A DNA stretch of 64,000 bases from Siderastrea siderea (taxonomy: Eukaryota; Cnidaria; Anthozoa; Scleractinia; Rhizangiidae): NCBI GenBank assembly GCA_964030785.1, contig OZ034971.1, positions 38,802,304-38,866,303 on the forward strand, in the 5' to 3' direction. Of this stretch, positions 1-10,700 are shown piece after piece (position 1 is the stretch's first letter; every line of letters begins with the position of its first letter). Position numbers and translations under genes: made by a program. A model generated the notes under the pieces. That model was not told the origin of the DNA and ran no database searches. It worked only from the letters and a program-made list of their open reading frames with translations.

Positions 1-921
1 CGTATTCATTACAAACCCTTGTAATTTCTCAGCTCCTTCAAGGGTTTGGAGAGCGTCATAGTTATTACTCAGTCTCTCGTAAAACTCTTGTATTTTGAAA
101 TAATTCGTTCCTTTGACCAGAGGTAGGTTGATAATTTCGTCTATGTGAATATTGATGACGACTTTAGTTTGACCGAATTCTTTTTTAAGTCGTTCCCATG
201 CCGTCTTATAACCCATACTGCCAGGTTTCAGGTTTGCAATTCGGTCTCTCACCTTCGGCCCGACAGATTCTAGCAGATAGCCGAATTTCTCTTCGTCAGA
301 AATTGACTTGGCATCAACTTGAGTTAGGAACATGTTTTCAAATCTCACCCAGTCGCCAGCAGTACCTTTGAACGGTGTCATCTTAAGTTTCGGCAGTTTA
401 GTCGTACTGGAAACGGCGGTTTTCTCCATTTCTAATTTCTTCTCCGCTACCCGCAATTCTGCTTCGAGCTTTTCCTTCCATAACTCACGCTCGTGGTTCT
501 GTTGTCTTTCACGGAGCTCGCATAGTCGCCGCTCGTCCTCCATCTGTTGTTCCCGTTTCGAATCTTCTTTTCGCCGCTCAATTTCCTCTTCTCTTTCGCT
601 CAGACACTTTCCAAGCCTCTCCTTGTCGATAACAAACGCTGCATATTTGGATTTGGTGTCTTTCTTCCACTGTCTCACAGAACGAGATGTCACTCCTCGC
701 TCGATTTTCAACTCTTCTGTCTGTGAAATAAGATCCGATAGTTTCGCGATAATTTTCTCGGCTCGTTTGTTGGCGATATCCATCTCAGCAAAGTCCCCGA
801 GTTCAATTAGTTCTCCTGTCTCCTCCAAGAAGTATTTCAGCTTGTTAATTTCTTTGTCAATCTCTCGAACGAGACGTTGTTCGTCTTCGCTGGGGCTGGT
901 TTCTCCTTCGCCGTCGCTCAT
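1..921 (-). CDS. BEL/Pao retrotransposon polyprotein, N-terminal part (runs off left edge)
   Basis: The minus strand is open from an ATG at 921 to the window edge, 307 codons, with no stop. Residues about 1-170 are charged and coiled-coil-like, with many E, R, K and Q. From about residue 176 there is a KLPKLKMTPFKG motif followed by a DWVRFENMF segment. This is the DUF1759 gag-like start of BEL/Pao elements, where K-L-P-K-L is followed by F-x-G and a W-x-x-F motif. The expected protease, reverse transcriptase, RNase H and integrase lie beyond the window. A primer-binding site and LTR-like sequence sit directly upstream, so the ATG is placed as expected for a BEL polyprotein. The plus-strand ORF across the same bases is a shadow. 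The reading frame is intact throughout the visible part, which suggests a young copy. Confidence 0.85.
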   Translation of the reverse strand, partial: MSDGEGETSPSEDEQRLVREIDKEINKLKYFLEETGELIELGDFAEMDIANKRAEKIIAKLSDLISQTEELKIERGVTSRSVRQWKKDTKSKYAAFVIDKERLGKCLSEREEEIERRKEDSKREQQMEDERRLCELRERQQNHERELWKEKLEAELRVAEKKLEMEKTAVSSTTKLPKLKMTPFKGTAGDWVRFENMFLTQVDAKSISDEEKFGYLLESVGPKVRDRIANLKPGSMGYKTAWERLKKEFGQTKVVINIHIDEIINLPLVKGTNYFKIQEFYERLSNNYDALQTLEGAEKLQGFVMNT

Positions 922-971
922 GTTTGTTTTGCTTCTTGTTTAGCCCGGTTGTTTTGATCCTGGTCGTTTGT

Positions 972-989
972 ATCCTGGTCCCGGCACCA
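972..989 (-). other. Primer-binding site of the BEL/Pao element
   Basis: Read on the minus strand the sequence begins TGGTGCCGGGACCAGGAT, a classical TGG-starting match to a tRNA 3' end, and lies 51 nt upstream of the polyprotein ATG. BEL/Pao elements commonly have a TGGTGCCG-type site directly after the 5' LTR. Confidence 0.7.
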
Positions 990-993
990 AAAG

Positions 994-1208
994 TGAGCCG
1001 TTCAACAACGGTACACAGAACTCACTAGTTTTCAGGTTTATTCCGCAGCTAAAACTCACTAAATAACTCACAGTATGCTCACAGTTCAACTCGCTGCATC
1101 GTCTCTCCAGTTTCCGAGAAAGTCACTACACGTGCTCATGACCATATTTGGTTATACATTTGATTGTCGCAAACTATGGGGGTGGGGGTCCGTAAAAACT
1201 CCCGTACA
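994..1208 (-). mobile_element. Probable 5' LTR of the BEL/Pao element
   Basis: Minus-strand sequence directly upstream of the primer-binding site. The proposed LTR ends in ...GGCTCA three or four bases before the PBS. It may begin with TGTACGGGAG near 1208, where similarity to an older repeat resumes. The outer boundary is inferred because the partner LTR is outside the window. Confidence 0.45.
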
Positions 1209-1209
1209 T

Positions 1210-1377
1210 TTGTATTTTAACGCTTTTTTGGAATTACGGTCGCTTAGTTATCTCTGAAATATGCGTGGTTACCCACATTTTTCTTTTTGGATTCCAATAA
1301 TCCTTGCCAAGATCTTTTTTTCCCCGTCGTCATAGCCTTTACAAAAATACATCTCTATTAGGAGGCACCGTCCTTAA
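1210..1377 (+). mobile_element. Right half of a TTAA-flanked foldback MITE (family 1)
   Basis: Matches the right half of the complete copy at 25275-25668, including its end GGAGGCACCGTCC followed by TTAA. The left half is missing because the BEL element starts here. The remainder presumably lies left of the window. Confidence 0.7.
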
Positions 1378-1720
1378 AATCATTACTTAGTGCCTTTACT
1401 CAGACACAAAATGCTCCTGTGAAACTATCAGACAGATATAAAATGAATTTCGTCAGGGAGAGCTAACCATAATAATTTTTTGGGTGATTTTTGAAGACAT
1501 AGCTTCAAAAAGTTGACAAAATTGGCCCAAATTTTTCAAGTTTCAATCCATTTCTATCCTTGCCGTAGGAAGCAAAAGACCACAGGAGACAGTTTCAGTG
1601 CCGTAAGATAGTCTTTAATAACAAAGCTAGACCATTATTTTTGGAATTTAATTGATGCGAGGACACTTGTTAGCTGTTTAAAAAGGATACTAAAATAGCG
1701 TGACAGAGCCCCTTTAAAAC
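1374..1720 (+). mobile_element. Right part of a second MITE (family 2)
   Basis: Closely similar to the internal and right part of the complete copy at 16010-16396, including the shared stretch around ACCATTATTTTTGGAATT and the right end GCGTGACAGAGCCCCTTTAAA. The left part is cut off where family 1 begins, so family 1 inserted into this copy. Confidence 0.7.
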
Positions 1721-2243
1721 CTTCTTCAATTGGTGTTAAACCTAACAGGCGGCGAAAAGTAGAAAAAAAGATCTATATGGAAGAGATATGAAAGGAATTT
1801 CACCTGCACCCAGTCTGTCAGCTTTGGTAAACGGTACTGTCTCCTTAGCTTGGCCAGGTCTTTCCTTTATAAATCAAACAAGGACTATGTTGTTAGCAGG
1901 TAAAACAACCAAATGATTAACGATTCAGTAGTAAAAACTAAGTAACAGCACCCCAGAGGCGATTCTTCAATTAACATTCGAGGACAGTTGTTTTAAGAGA
2001 CCAACCAAGTTTACTTGAGGCATTCATTTAGTTTACAAAAGGAAATCCTTGCTTACTGATTTGATAGTCGAATTCATGAAATCATACGAATTAACTAGAA
2101 GTAGAGTAGTGGACACTTTTGTCTTCGAAACAAAGCTGTCGTTTTGGTTACGCAAAAGGGCTTTTTTTCAGTTCCTAATTCGCGGAATAAGATTGACCAG
2201 GATTCCTCAAATACAGTACGCCCCCGAGTTCTAGAACGCAAGT

Positions 2244-2597
2244 TATCTCGAATCCCCCACTATCACGAATCCCCCGTTATCTCGAATCCCCCACTATCAC
2301 GAATCCCCCGTTATCTCGAATTCCCCGTAATCTCGAATCCCCCACTATCTCGAATCCCCAGTTATCTTGAATTCCCCACTATCACGAATCCCCCGCTATC
2401 TCGAATTCCCCACTATCACGAATCCCCCGCTATCTCGAATCCCCCACTATCACGAATCCCCCGTTATCTCGAATTCCCCGTAATCTCGAATCCCCAGTTA
2501 TCTCGAATCCCCAGTTATCTCGAATCCCCAGTTATCATGAATCCCCCGTTATCTCGAATCCCCCGTTATCTCAAATCCCCCGCTACCTCGAATTGAA
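2244..2597 (+). repeat. 17-bp minisatellite
   Basis: About twenty tandem units of a 17-bp motif, consensus CGAATCCCCCGTTATCT, with variants such as CCACTATCA. Because 17 is not a multiple of 3 the array reads through in several frames and produces a spurious repetitive ORF of 150 codons. It is followed by about 190 bp in which I see nothing further. Confidence 0.9.
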
Positions 2598-2793
2598 AAC
2601 CTGTTTCTGTTGATGATGTTGCACAGTTAGTGACTACTCGCTATCTTATATTCCCGTTATCTCGAAAAAATTTTGGTTTCTAAAAGAGGTGGAGAACCGG
2701 GAGTTAAAGACAAGGGACCTAAAAAGTTTACAGCAATTTTACTCCAGTTTTATACAACTATTAAATCACAGAATGCTACGTGCCCTAGCCTAA

Positions 2794-3203
2794 GGGCCTC
2801 CACAGACTAGATATTTAGTTGTCGACAACTATTCGTTGTCCACAACTAAATTTTATCGACAAATTAAAAACGCTGTGTGTGAGATTGGTTGTCGACAACT
2901 AAACGCTAAATCTTTAGTTGTCGACAACTAGGCAGTTTCCCTTTTCGAAAAGGGAAACTGCTTAAGTTGTGGACAACTACGTTTTTGACCGTTTTACTTG
3001 TGTGTGAGAATGATTGGTTTAGTTGTCGACAACTATCGTAACTGCGTGGTCACGTACTACGTTATGAGCATGCGTAGTGAACGTTAGTTCCTAAGCTCTC
3101 GCTGGCCTGACTTAGTTGTCGACAACTAACACTCCAGTGTTTGGAATGCTTGCATCGGACAGAATTAGTTGTCGACAACTAAATGTCTAGTTTGTGGAGG
3201 CCC
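2794..3203 (+). mobile_element. PIF/Harbinger-type MITE built from a GTTGTCGACAAC palindrome
   Basis: The terminal inverted repeats start GGGCCTCCACA and are about 40 bp long. The two ends are near-perfect reverse complements, flanked by TAA on both sides (2791-2793 and 3204-3206). A TWA target duplication with GG-starting TIRs is typical of PIF/Harbinger elements. The body contains six exact copies of the 12-bp palindrome GTTGTCGACAAC and two one-base variants. It also holds a separate hairpin near 2933-2961 with AGTTTCCCTTTTCG arms. No coding capacity. Confidence 0.8.
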
Positions 3204-4049
3204 TAATTCCACCACTTACAAGTCTTCTGCAATATTGTAATAACACTAACAGGGCTGCCATTACACTCATTTATTTTTTATTATTATTATTTTTTGATAT
3301 AACTGGTCTGATGTGGGCTTAACTGGTAATATGATTCAGGTGACTGAAACGACTGCTTTCTCTGGCTCCACTAAAGGAGAAAGGTTGAATTGTGAAACTT
3401 ACTAGAGTTTTAAAGATTCTTCCTGTTAATTTCTTTTTATCAGCCACAAAAACTGCAGGACCATCACTCTGTGTGAAAAAAAAAACAGAAAGAAAAAGAA
3501 CCAAAATGAGCAGAATAATGCAACTACGTGAACCTTGCGTTTTGGTACTCTCAGTATAATTTCGGCTTGTGCCATCTGTGAAGGTTGCATTTTAAGTTAA
3601 AGGAGCTAACGCATTTCATTGATGTTTTATATTGCTGTACGCCGCTTGACAGTGTTGCCCAGATTTGTTTTTGACAACTTTTCAACAACTTTTTTGAAAA
3701 CCTTCTGAAGGCTTTACTTTCAACCTGAGAAACAAATACAAGAACTGTGGGCGGAGGAGTTACGAGCGCGATCCTTGGTTGAGTAGTTTATTATTGCCTA
3801 ACACAGAAGAGGTTCGCCAATGGACAGGTCAACGAACCATTAGCGCTTATGTTATGTATTGCTCTAAATTTGAGACAAAGACTGGTTCTGAAAGAAGGAG
3901 ACTAAATCTAAATTTTTTCACCAGGAATCCGCCACAACTTGAAAACAATTTTGAAATTGTACGAATCGTTCACAACTGCGAGAACTTGTCGTCAAACAGG
4001 ACGCTATTCTTAATAAACCTAGGTTGATACAATGTAGCGGTATATGAAG

Positions 4050-4152
4050 GTGACGACGACGATGAGGACGATGATGAAGATGATGATGATGATGATGATG
4101 ATGATGCTGGTGATGATGATGACGACGTTGATGATGATGATGATGACGACAA
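4050..4152 (+). repeat. (GAT/GAC)n microsatellite
   Basis: Imperfect run of GAT, GAC and GAG triplets. It gives poly-Ser or poly-Asp ORFs in several frames, none of which looks like a gene. Confidence 0.9.
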
Positions 4153-4291
4153 CGCCACTGCGATTTTCCTAGAATTCCATTGTGTCGCTATGTCTATCGT
4201 TTATACTTTTCGCCCGACAACATTTTTTCAAACAGATGTGTACAAAATCATTTTAAAAATCATTACCCAGTCTCAAAAAGTCTAACGAAAA

Positions 4292-4410
4292 GGGATGGCG
4301 CAGTAGTGAGAGCACTCGCCTCTCACTGATGTGACTCGCGTTCAAATTCCACAAAAGGGCGTCATGTGTGGAGCGAGTTAGTTGTTGGTTCATGTTTTCC
4401 TCCCCCCTTT
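4292..4410 (+). mobile_element. tRNA-derived SINE
   Basis: Starts GGGATGGCGCAGTAGTGAGA, giving a pol III box A, followed 50 nt later by a box B-like GCGTTCAAATTCC. The body GAGTTAGTTGTTGGTTC is of the kind seen in coral SINEs. It is decayed in box B. The 3' limit is uncertain. Confidence 0.65.
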
Positions 4411-4620
4411 TTACTTCCATCTAGGCTGTCAGGGTCTCAGGGTTGTCAGCTGTAAAAATGCTTCGTTACGCTGTTAGAAGAGACCGATTTTCAAAGTTCG
4501 GTCCTTACCGCATACACCACGGCAGCTTGCTGGAGGCGCGCTGCCTGCCTTTGAAGCGAGGTCCTCAAGAAACTCTCATCCTTCAACGCGTGTAGTCTGG
4601 AAATACATAGAACACAAGTT

Positions 4621-4821
4621 TTAATTAACAAATAATTTCATCTTCCGTGGATAAACACACTTGTCCTGTACATCTCTGGATACTCCACAAAAGACCAAGG
4701 AGTTGTTATCAATTTTGAATTCGGCTTGGACAGGAACGTCATCGATTTGATGAGACAAGTCCCCTTAAAATTGGCAAGTCCTGTGAAGTTGAGGGTCACG
4801 TCTTGCCTAGGTCTAGGACAG
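4621..4821 (-). pseudogene. Exon-like fragment of an unrecognised gene (possible terminal exon)
   Basis: On the minus strand a pyrimidine-rich stretch ending CTAG at about 4820 is followed by a frame reading RQDVTLNFTGLANFKG. The sequence then continues one frame over as DLSHQIDDVPVQAEF up to a stop at 4621, with ATTAAA just beyond. The composition looks protein-like in both parts. A single frameshift at the run TTTTAAGGGG (about 4762) would join them. It could be a real last exon starting at the AAG acceptor, or a pseudogene piece. I do not recognise the domain, and its phase does not fit directly onto the end of exon 11 of the gene upstream. Confidence 0.3.
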
Positions 4822-5039
4822 AGATAAGAGAATTTCAAACTTTTCACTAACCGTTTGAACGTTTGTAAAGCGTTAAGTTTTTCTTGTATACTCGTTTAAC
4901 ATAATTTACATAACCGCCCGCCTTTGAAACGTAAATGTAAAACTTTCGATGTTCACCAGAACTAACCTATATCTTCGCTTCTTGAAAATACAGAGCACTC
5001 AAATTTACAAGACAACAAAAACAACAACAACAACAAGGG

Positions 5040-6020
5040 TGAGACGGCCAAGAAGTAGAAAACGTACTCTAACACGCAGGGGGGTTAGTGTCTAAAGAAA
5101 CTGTGGTGCTGTGTTGGTTGTATATGTAATCGCATGAAGCCAAGCAGAATTAAGGATAAATTTTCACGCGTATTTTAAAAGTTTTCACAAAATTTGTGAA
5201 AACTTTGAAAATACAAGTGAAATTTATCCTTAATTCTACGAGGGCTCAATGCGATCACTTGTTTACAATTCTCCACACAAGCAGTTTATTAAACTGCTAC
5301 TCAGCGTCCGAGAACCAAAAAAACTGTCTTTTATGCATATTTTCGTCTTTTGAGATAATTACAATTCTAGTTCATTGACAAACTCACACTCAAAACTCAA
5401 ACTAAGTAAATTTATTTAAGCTTACCTGAGTTGCGAAGCGACCTCTCGCTCGCTAAATTAACCAAGGTTTTCGGTAGTTTTAGAACAAATAAACATTTGC
5501 TGTTTCCCGTAAAAAGTTCAGGTTCACCTTCTGGAATTTCTCTTCGAACTATCACCCGATTTCCATACCATTTTTACCAACTAACTCGGTTAAATTTAAA
5601 CTCTGAAACTATATTCTTGTGTTGAACAACTCAAAATCCAATTCAAAATCTGCTTTTCGTTTCAAGACGCTTACAAAATGCAAATGGCGCGCTCTCGCGC
5701 TTAGCCAATTAAATGCGAGTATTTTTGGCGCTTGCCCAATCAGGAGTCAGTAATTTTGCCCTCGTTGGAAAGAAAATTACGAAAAAATGCCCCCTGTCTC
5801 AACCAATCAGCAATCAGTAATTTTTCCCTCTACGTTATAAGGGACGTTAAACACAAAATTTTGGATTTATCAACTGAGCTGATAAGGTAACTTGGCCACC
5901 GTTAAGAGATTGAAAGCTGACGTATCGAGCGTTAGCCCTTCGCTCTGACGAAGGGATGACGCTCAAAACGTCAGCTTTGAATCTCTTTACGGTGGCCAAT
6001 TTACCTTATCAATTAAACTC
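5040..6020. mobile_element. Penelope-type end fragments and foldback sequence
   Basis: 5147-5240 is a foldback with arms around AGAATTAAGGATAAATTT. 5080-5125 is the reverse complement of the tail seen at 11170-11215 (the ACCACAGTTTCTTT segment). 5878-6020 contains two facing copies of the GATTTATCAACTGAG-bounded end sequence. The plus-strand copy carries a hammerhead-like core at 5942-5975 with the catalytic G12 changed to A, and the minus-strand copy is more degraded. These match the better-preserved fragment at 11040-11215. Confidence 0.55.
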
Positions 6021-6227
6021 AGTTGACAAATCCAAATTCTTGTACTCTAGCATGGTTCGTCGAAGTGTTAATTCGCGTACTTCAACCCCATTGGGAAAAG
6101 GATATGGTATATATATATTTGTAAACAGCAACACTGGATCAAACTTACGTTTGTTGTAAAATGGTGACCTTCATTTCCCATGTTCTGTTAACTCTATCGA
6201 GCTCCCTCTGCAATCTTAGTAAAAAAT

Positions 6228-6238
6228 GAATAAATGAA

Positions 6239-6269
<31 letters not shown>

Positions 6270-6304
6270 ATAGACAAACAAATAAACAAACAAATAAATA
6301 AATA
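6228..6304 (+). repeat. (AAAT)n microsatellite
   Basis: Run of AAAT/AAAC/GAAT tetranucleotides, mostly AATA units. Confidence 0.9.
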
Positions 6305-6374
6305 CATAGGGGAACGTGTCATCAGTATTGAAAGCCCTTAAATTCGCGTTTAGTTCTGGTAGTTTACAATCTAT

Positions 6375-6540
6375 GGCCCCGTCCACACGTTTCCGTTTTC
6401 GTATGAAAACGAAATAAATTGTTTTTCTCTCCGTTAAAAAAAAATCGAGTCCACTCTAGCCTTTTCGATTTGTTTACATCCGTCCACATGAAAACGATAA
6501 AATGATTCGAAACATTGTCGTCCGCAGAACTGCGATCCTT

Positions 6541-6572
<32 letters not shown>

Positions 6573-7340
6573 GGGACCAGGATAACGCGTAAGCGCAATA
6601 GCTGCCCATTTTTGTAACCGGTGGTAACCGTTATTGTTTTAAATTTCCGAGGCTGCGAAGAAAGCAGGAAGTCCGTGATTCGCAGAGTTCCTGCTTCGGA
6701 CCCTGCCAGAACTCTCGATCCGTGGCGCTGGCCAAAAGGATCGCAGCTCTGGGGACGAGAATGGATTCGAAAACGCTAATACCGCTGACGGAGCATGCGC
6801 ATTTACCAGAAAAATGAGCCCGCAAGACAGCAAGTGGCACCATGTTCTTCCTTTCGGATGTCTGTTTTCGTTAGGAACTTGAAAATTTGCAAGGAAATAG
6901 TTAAAGATGTCGCAATCACAAAAACCGGGTAGCTCTAAGGGCAAGAGCAAGGCTGACTCGTTTGTTAGGACAGATGACGAAGTGGAGCTGCTTTATAAAG
7001 TTACAATCGAATATAAAGTCTCTAAGACCTTGGAAAATGCCGATTAGGAATCATGCCAGACAAAGCAATTCGCCATTTTGCATTAAGGTTTATCTTTTGC
7101 GCGACTTGCGCGTGGTGTAGACTGGATCCAATACTGTGACGTCATCGTTTCGAAAAGTTCCGTTTTCACCGTCCACACGAAAACACGAAAACGGCGTTTT
7201 CAAATATTTCTACTCTAGAGAGCGTTTTCGAAAAGTTGCGCTTTCGATTACCGTTTTCACCGGGTTTGTGTGGACGGAAGGCCAATCCGCAAAGAAAAAT
7301 TTGTGTTTTTAAACGAAAACGGATACGTGTGAACGGGGCC
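6375..7340 (+). mobile_element. TIR DNA transposon remnant (GGCCCCGTCCACACG family)
   Basis: The left end reads GGCCCCGTCCACACGTTTCC and the right end is its near reverse complement, ending ACGTGTGAACGGGGCC. Subterminal regions carry repeated GTTTTCG/CGAAAAC motifs. Inside, 6528-6580 and 6698-6752 form an inverted repeat (GATCCTTTTGGCCAGCGCC arms) that may be a nested element. Flanks are TAT and TAA, which may be a decayed 3-bp target duplication. It keeps the start of a transposon protein (next entry). Confidence 0.65.
6907..7047 (+). pseudogene. Broken Myb/SANT-like DNA-binding ORF of the transposon
   Basis: Reads 46 codons from MSQSQKPGSSKGKSKADSF into TDDEVELLYKVTIEYK and stops at a TAG. 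Just after the stop the frame continues as ESCQTK. The family usually reads VDWESCQSK here, so the stop replaces a conserved Trp (TGG to TAG). The pattern of acidic residues before hydrophobic x-x-x-E-Y-K is that of the Myb/SANT-like domain proteins carried by DNA transposons in cnidarians. Most of the protein has been deleted. Confidence 0.5.
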
Positions 7341-7351
7341 TAATACAACCA

Positions 7352-7505
7352 TTATAAATGCACAGCACACCACATAAACAGAGGATGGTAAGACTGTGGT
7401 AAGATGGTATGACGATGGTAAGACTGTAGATAAATCGGCGAGGGGAGAAGTGGAGAGGGACTGGCTCTGATCGCCAAATTTTCCCTGTGTCCGGTTCTAA
7501 GGAGC
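7352..7505 (-). CDS. C10orf67: Candidate exon 12 (terminal) of the C10orf67-like gene
   Basis: A CACAG acceptor at 7506-7510 puts the next bases in phase with exon 11 (AA plus G gives Lys). The frame then stays open for 50 codons, starting LLRTGHRENLAIRASPSP, to a TAA at 7352. The later part is low-complexity (SYHRHTILPQSYHP from a local repeat), no AATAAA was seen downstream, and a transposon end begins 12 bp further on. Weak evidence only. Confidence 0.3.
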
Positions 7506-7642
7506 CTGTGTATGGGCAAGAATGAAACGAAGCAGCGAAATGCTTTGAAAGAATGACACCTTGTTGTCAAGGTGTACAAAAACCAAAAAGTATTTCTCGC
7601 GTAAATAAAAATATCATTAAAGTTATCGAGATGATTTCATAC

Positions 7643-7731
7643 TTGAGAATTTCTGCTTGCTGCTTCTTCTCGATTTTCTGTAACTTCCGCAACAGCTCGT
7701 CTTTTTCAGACTCATTCAACTGAGGCTTTTC
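7643..7731 (-). CDS. C10orf67: C10orf67-like exon 11
   Basis: Acceptor TTCATTTGTAAG, then EKPQLNESEKDELLRKLQK and IEKKQQAEIL. Donor CAA|GTATGA, phase 2. The 5.2 kb intron before it carries SINEs, the pentanucleotide satellite and decayed Penelope ends. Confidence 0.75.
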
Positions 7732-10700
7732 CTTACAAATGAACAATAAACAAGAGAAATGTTAAATAGAGTACAAGCTCGTCAAGCAACGTCCAAGCTT
7801 TCACCTTCAATGTAATCACAGGGTGCATTTTTTGATTACCATTCTGGAATGAGACTACTTGGAATGGCTTTTTGGCGCGTTTACTAATACCTGCTCTCAT
7901 TCCGGAACCGTTAAAACGGTAGTTTATGTCATTCCATGAACTCTGCTATTTGGGGCAGAATGAACAAACGAGGATGATGAAAAAGTTGTCAGTCACTTGA
8001 TAATAACAAATAGCTGTAAAAAACAACAGCGCATTTGCGGCAAATTGAAATTATCCTACCGAGTCTGAGTGAAAAAGCCGCGGTCAATTTTCTTTTGTTT
8101 CATATTCCAATAATTCTGATGGTTCCCATTTTCTTCCTACTCTCATTCCAGAAGAGAGCAAGAAAACGTGCCCATACCATACCGTACCACACCATACCAC
8201 ACCACACCACACCACAACACACCATACCATACCACACCACACCATGCCATACCACACCACACCATGCCATACCACACCACACCATGCCATACCATACCAC
8301 ATCACACCATACCATACTATTCCATACCATACCTTACCATACCACACCATACCATACCATACCATACCACACCACACCATGCCATACCACACCACACCAT
8401 GCCATACCACACTACACCATGCCATACCATACCACATCACACCATACCATACTATTCCATACCATACCTTACCATACCACACCATACCATACCATACCAC
8501 ACCACACCAAACCACACCAGACCAGACTAGACCAGACCAGACCATACCACACCATACCGTACCAGACATACCACACCACACCAAACCATACCATATCATA
8601 CCACAAGACACCACAAGACACCACACCATACCATACCACACTCCACCCCACCCCCCTCCCCCCCTCACCGTACCATACCACACCACACCCCACCATATCT
8701 CACCATATCATCATCGATGATTCGAAACGTAACCCGGTCTACTTAGGCAATACTTAACAGAATCCAATGCAATAAAATGCACTGCAAGACAATAGCAATA
8801 CAATACAATAACCTTATTTGTGTACTATAAAGTTTAAAGCGATGCCCTTTTTACATGTGGAACGTTTAACTAGATACAAAAAAATACCTATAAATTTACA
8901 AAAGGCTGATTAAACAACAGCTCAATATTTACTGTAAAAGAGGGGGAAATTGCTTTATAAATGAATGGATCAACACTTCAACAATGGAAAACCCCACAAC
9001 AAATAACAGCATGACTAAAGAAAACCAATTATTAACTAAACTTCACTGAAGATGACATCGGCCGAAGTTGTCTAAACGTATACCACCAACAGCAAAAGCA
9101 ATCTTTTGTAGAGACTACCTATACCATATCACAAAATGAATGTACTGCTCAACAGCTTTCATTTGAATTGTCAAACTTCAGGATTTCATCCACAGTCTCA
9201 AAGACAAACAGAAAAAAAAACAGCCACTGAGGAGACACTTCATCTCATCTCCAAAGACAGGTCACACCGTAGTTTAGTACGACGTTGTAGATAGAACGGA
9301 TGAAAGAGTGTCTTATGATTTGTTTTCCAAATTGCCTTTGTTGCTTAATATAATATCAAGTTTCCTCTAAAAACGATGAGATTGCAAAAAAAAAAAGCAC
9401 TTAAATAGAATGCACCAAATGGATGGTATAATAGAAGTACGATGTAACTTGACCAATGATATCCAAATTTGTTCTCCTGGTTGCAAATATCATCGAGTAA
9501 AGCCATTAACCAAACAAGGCGACCGATTTGAGCGGATTTACGAAAAGTTTTTTTCTTCTTTCAGAAAGTTTATTTCGTACCCATTTCCCTCCGCAAGCCT
9601 TACCGTTCGATAGAACCTGGGCGCCATCAGGCCTTGGCCATATGCTGGGCGCTTGTCAGTAAGCCCACTTCCGGTGACAATGGTGCGTTCAGTGGGTGCA
9701 TTTCCGGTTATGGACGGTGCAGGAGTGAAGGACTTTTGGTGCAGACACGTATGGAGAATGTAACGGAGTACAGTGCAAAGTGGTTGTTAGTTGTTCAATA
9801 TTAGATTGTTATACATTATCTGCACGTGTGGATTGATATAAAACACTTGATATCTATCATCTTGTGCTTAACGAGGGTGCGTCTGCGTACCTATCTGACT
9901 TCTGCCTCAAGGTATGTACTCGCACTGTGTTCATCTCCCTTTTGCCTCACAAATGAAGGTGTGTGCACGCTCTGCGTGCCTATCTGACGTTTGCTCCAAG
10001 GTGTGTGCACGCTCTTTGTGCCTATCTCACTTCCGCGTAACAGGTGATACCTCTCTTCTAAAAACGGGTGAAGTTCCGTGGGCATATCCGACTTCCGTCT
10101 CACAAATAAATAAATAATCTCTTCTTGAAACCGGTAAACTAAATGTGTGTGCACGCTCTGTGTGCCTATCTCACTTCTGCCTAACAGATGATACCTCTCT
10201 TCTTGTAGCCAGCATGCCTATCTGAATTGTGACCCAAGGCGTTACTGCTCTTTGTGGGCACAACTGAATTCTGCCTCACCAATAATACTTCTCTTCTTGT
10301 CACCGGTAGGGGCCGGTGTGTACGCTCAGCACGCCTTCTTGACAACTCAGTCATTTTCACTTCCCATGTTCGTACAACTGATGGGGTGGCATGTTTTAAT
10401 TTATTTAAAATGAAAGCATTAAGTTCTCCTATCTTGGTAACACAGCGAAACAATCTGCATGCCTCTCTGAAAACACTGCTTCAAAAGTCCATGATTTTCA
10501 CTTCCTTTTTTCTTCGTATGGCTGAATAAGTGGCAACTACAATACCTGGAGTTACTCCCTTTTTAATATAAAATTGTAAGGTAGTTGATAGCATGACGTT
10601 ACTGGGTTACACTCAAACTAAGAAAACCATGAACACTGAAAACATTTCTGGAATGTTCATTGTGTTTCGACCAATCACATGCGAGACCTTGCGACTGCAG

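Noticed and set aside
332..943. 203-codon plus-strand ORF rich in Ser and Phe
   Set aside because: Antisense of the BEL/Pao polyprotein frame. Its composition is what the reverse complement of a K/E-rich coiled coil gives.
2144..2596. 150-codon repetitive ORF
   Set aside because: Produced by the 17-bp minisatellite, which has no stop in the phase cycle.
8035..8757. Long His/Thr/Pro- and Trp/Gly-rich ORFs on both strands
   Set aside because: Artefact of the ACCAY pentanucleotide satellite.
9045..9082. Hammerhead-like string CTGAAGATGACATCGGCCGAAG
   Set aside because: Stem II is broken and GAAA is changed to GAAG. Too degraded to call.
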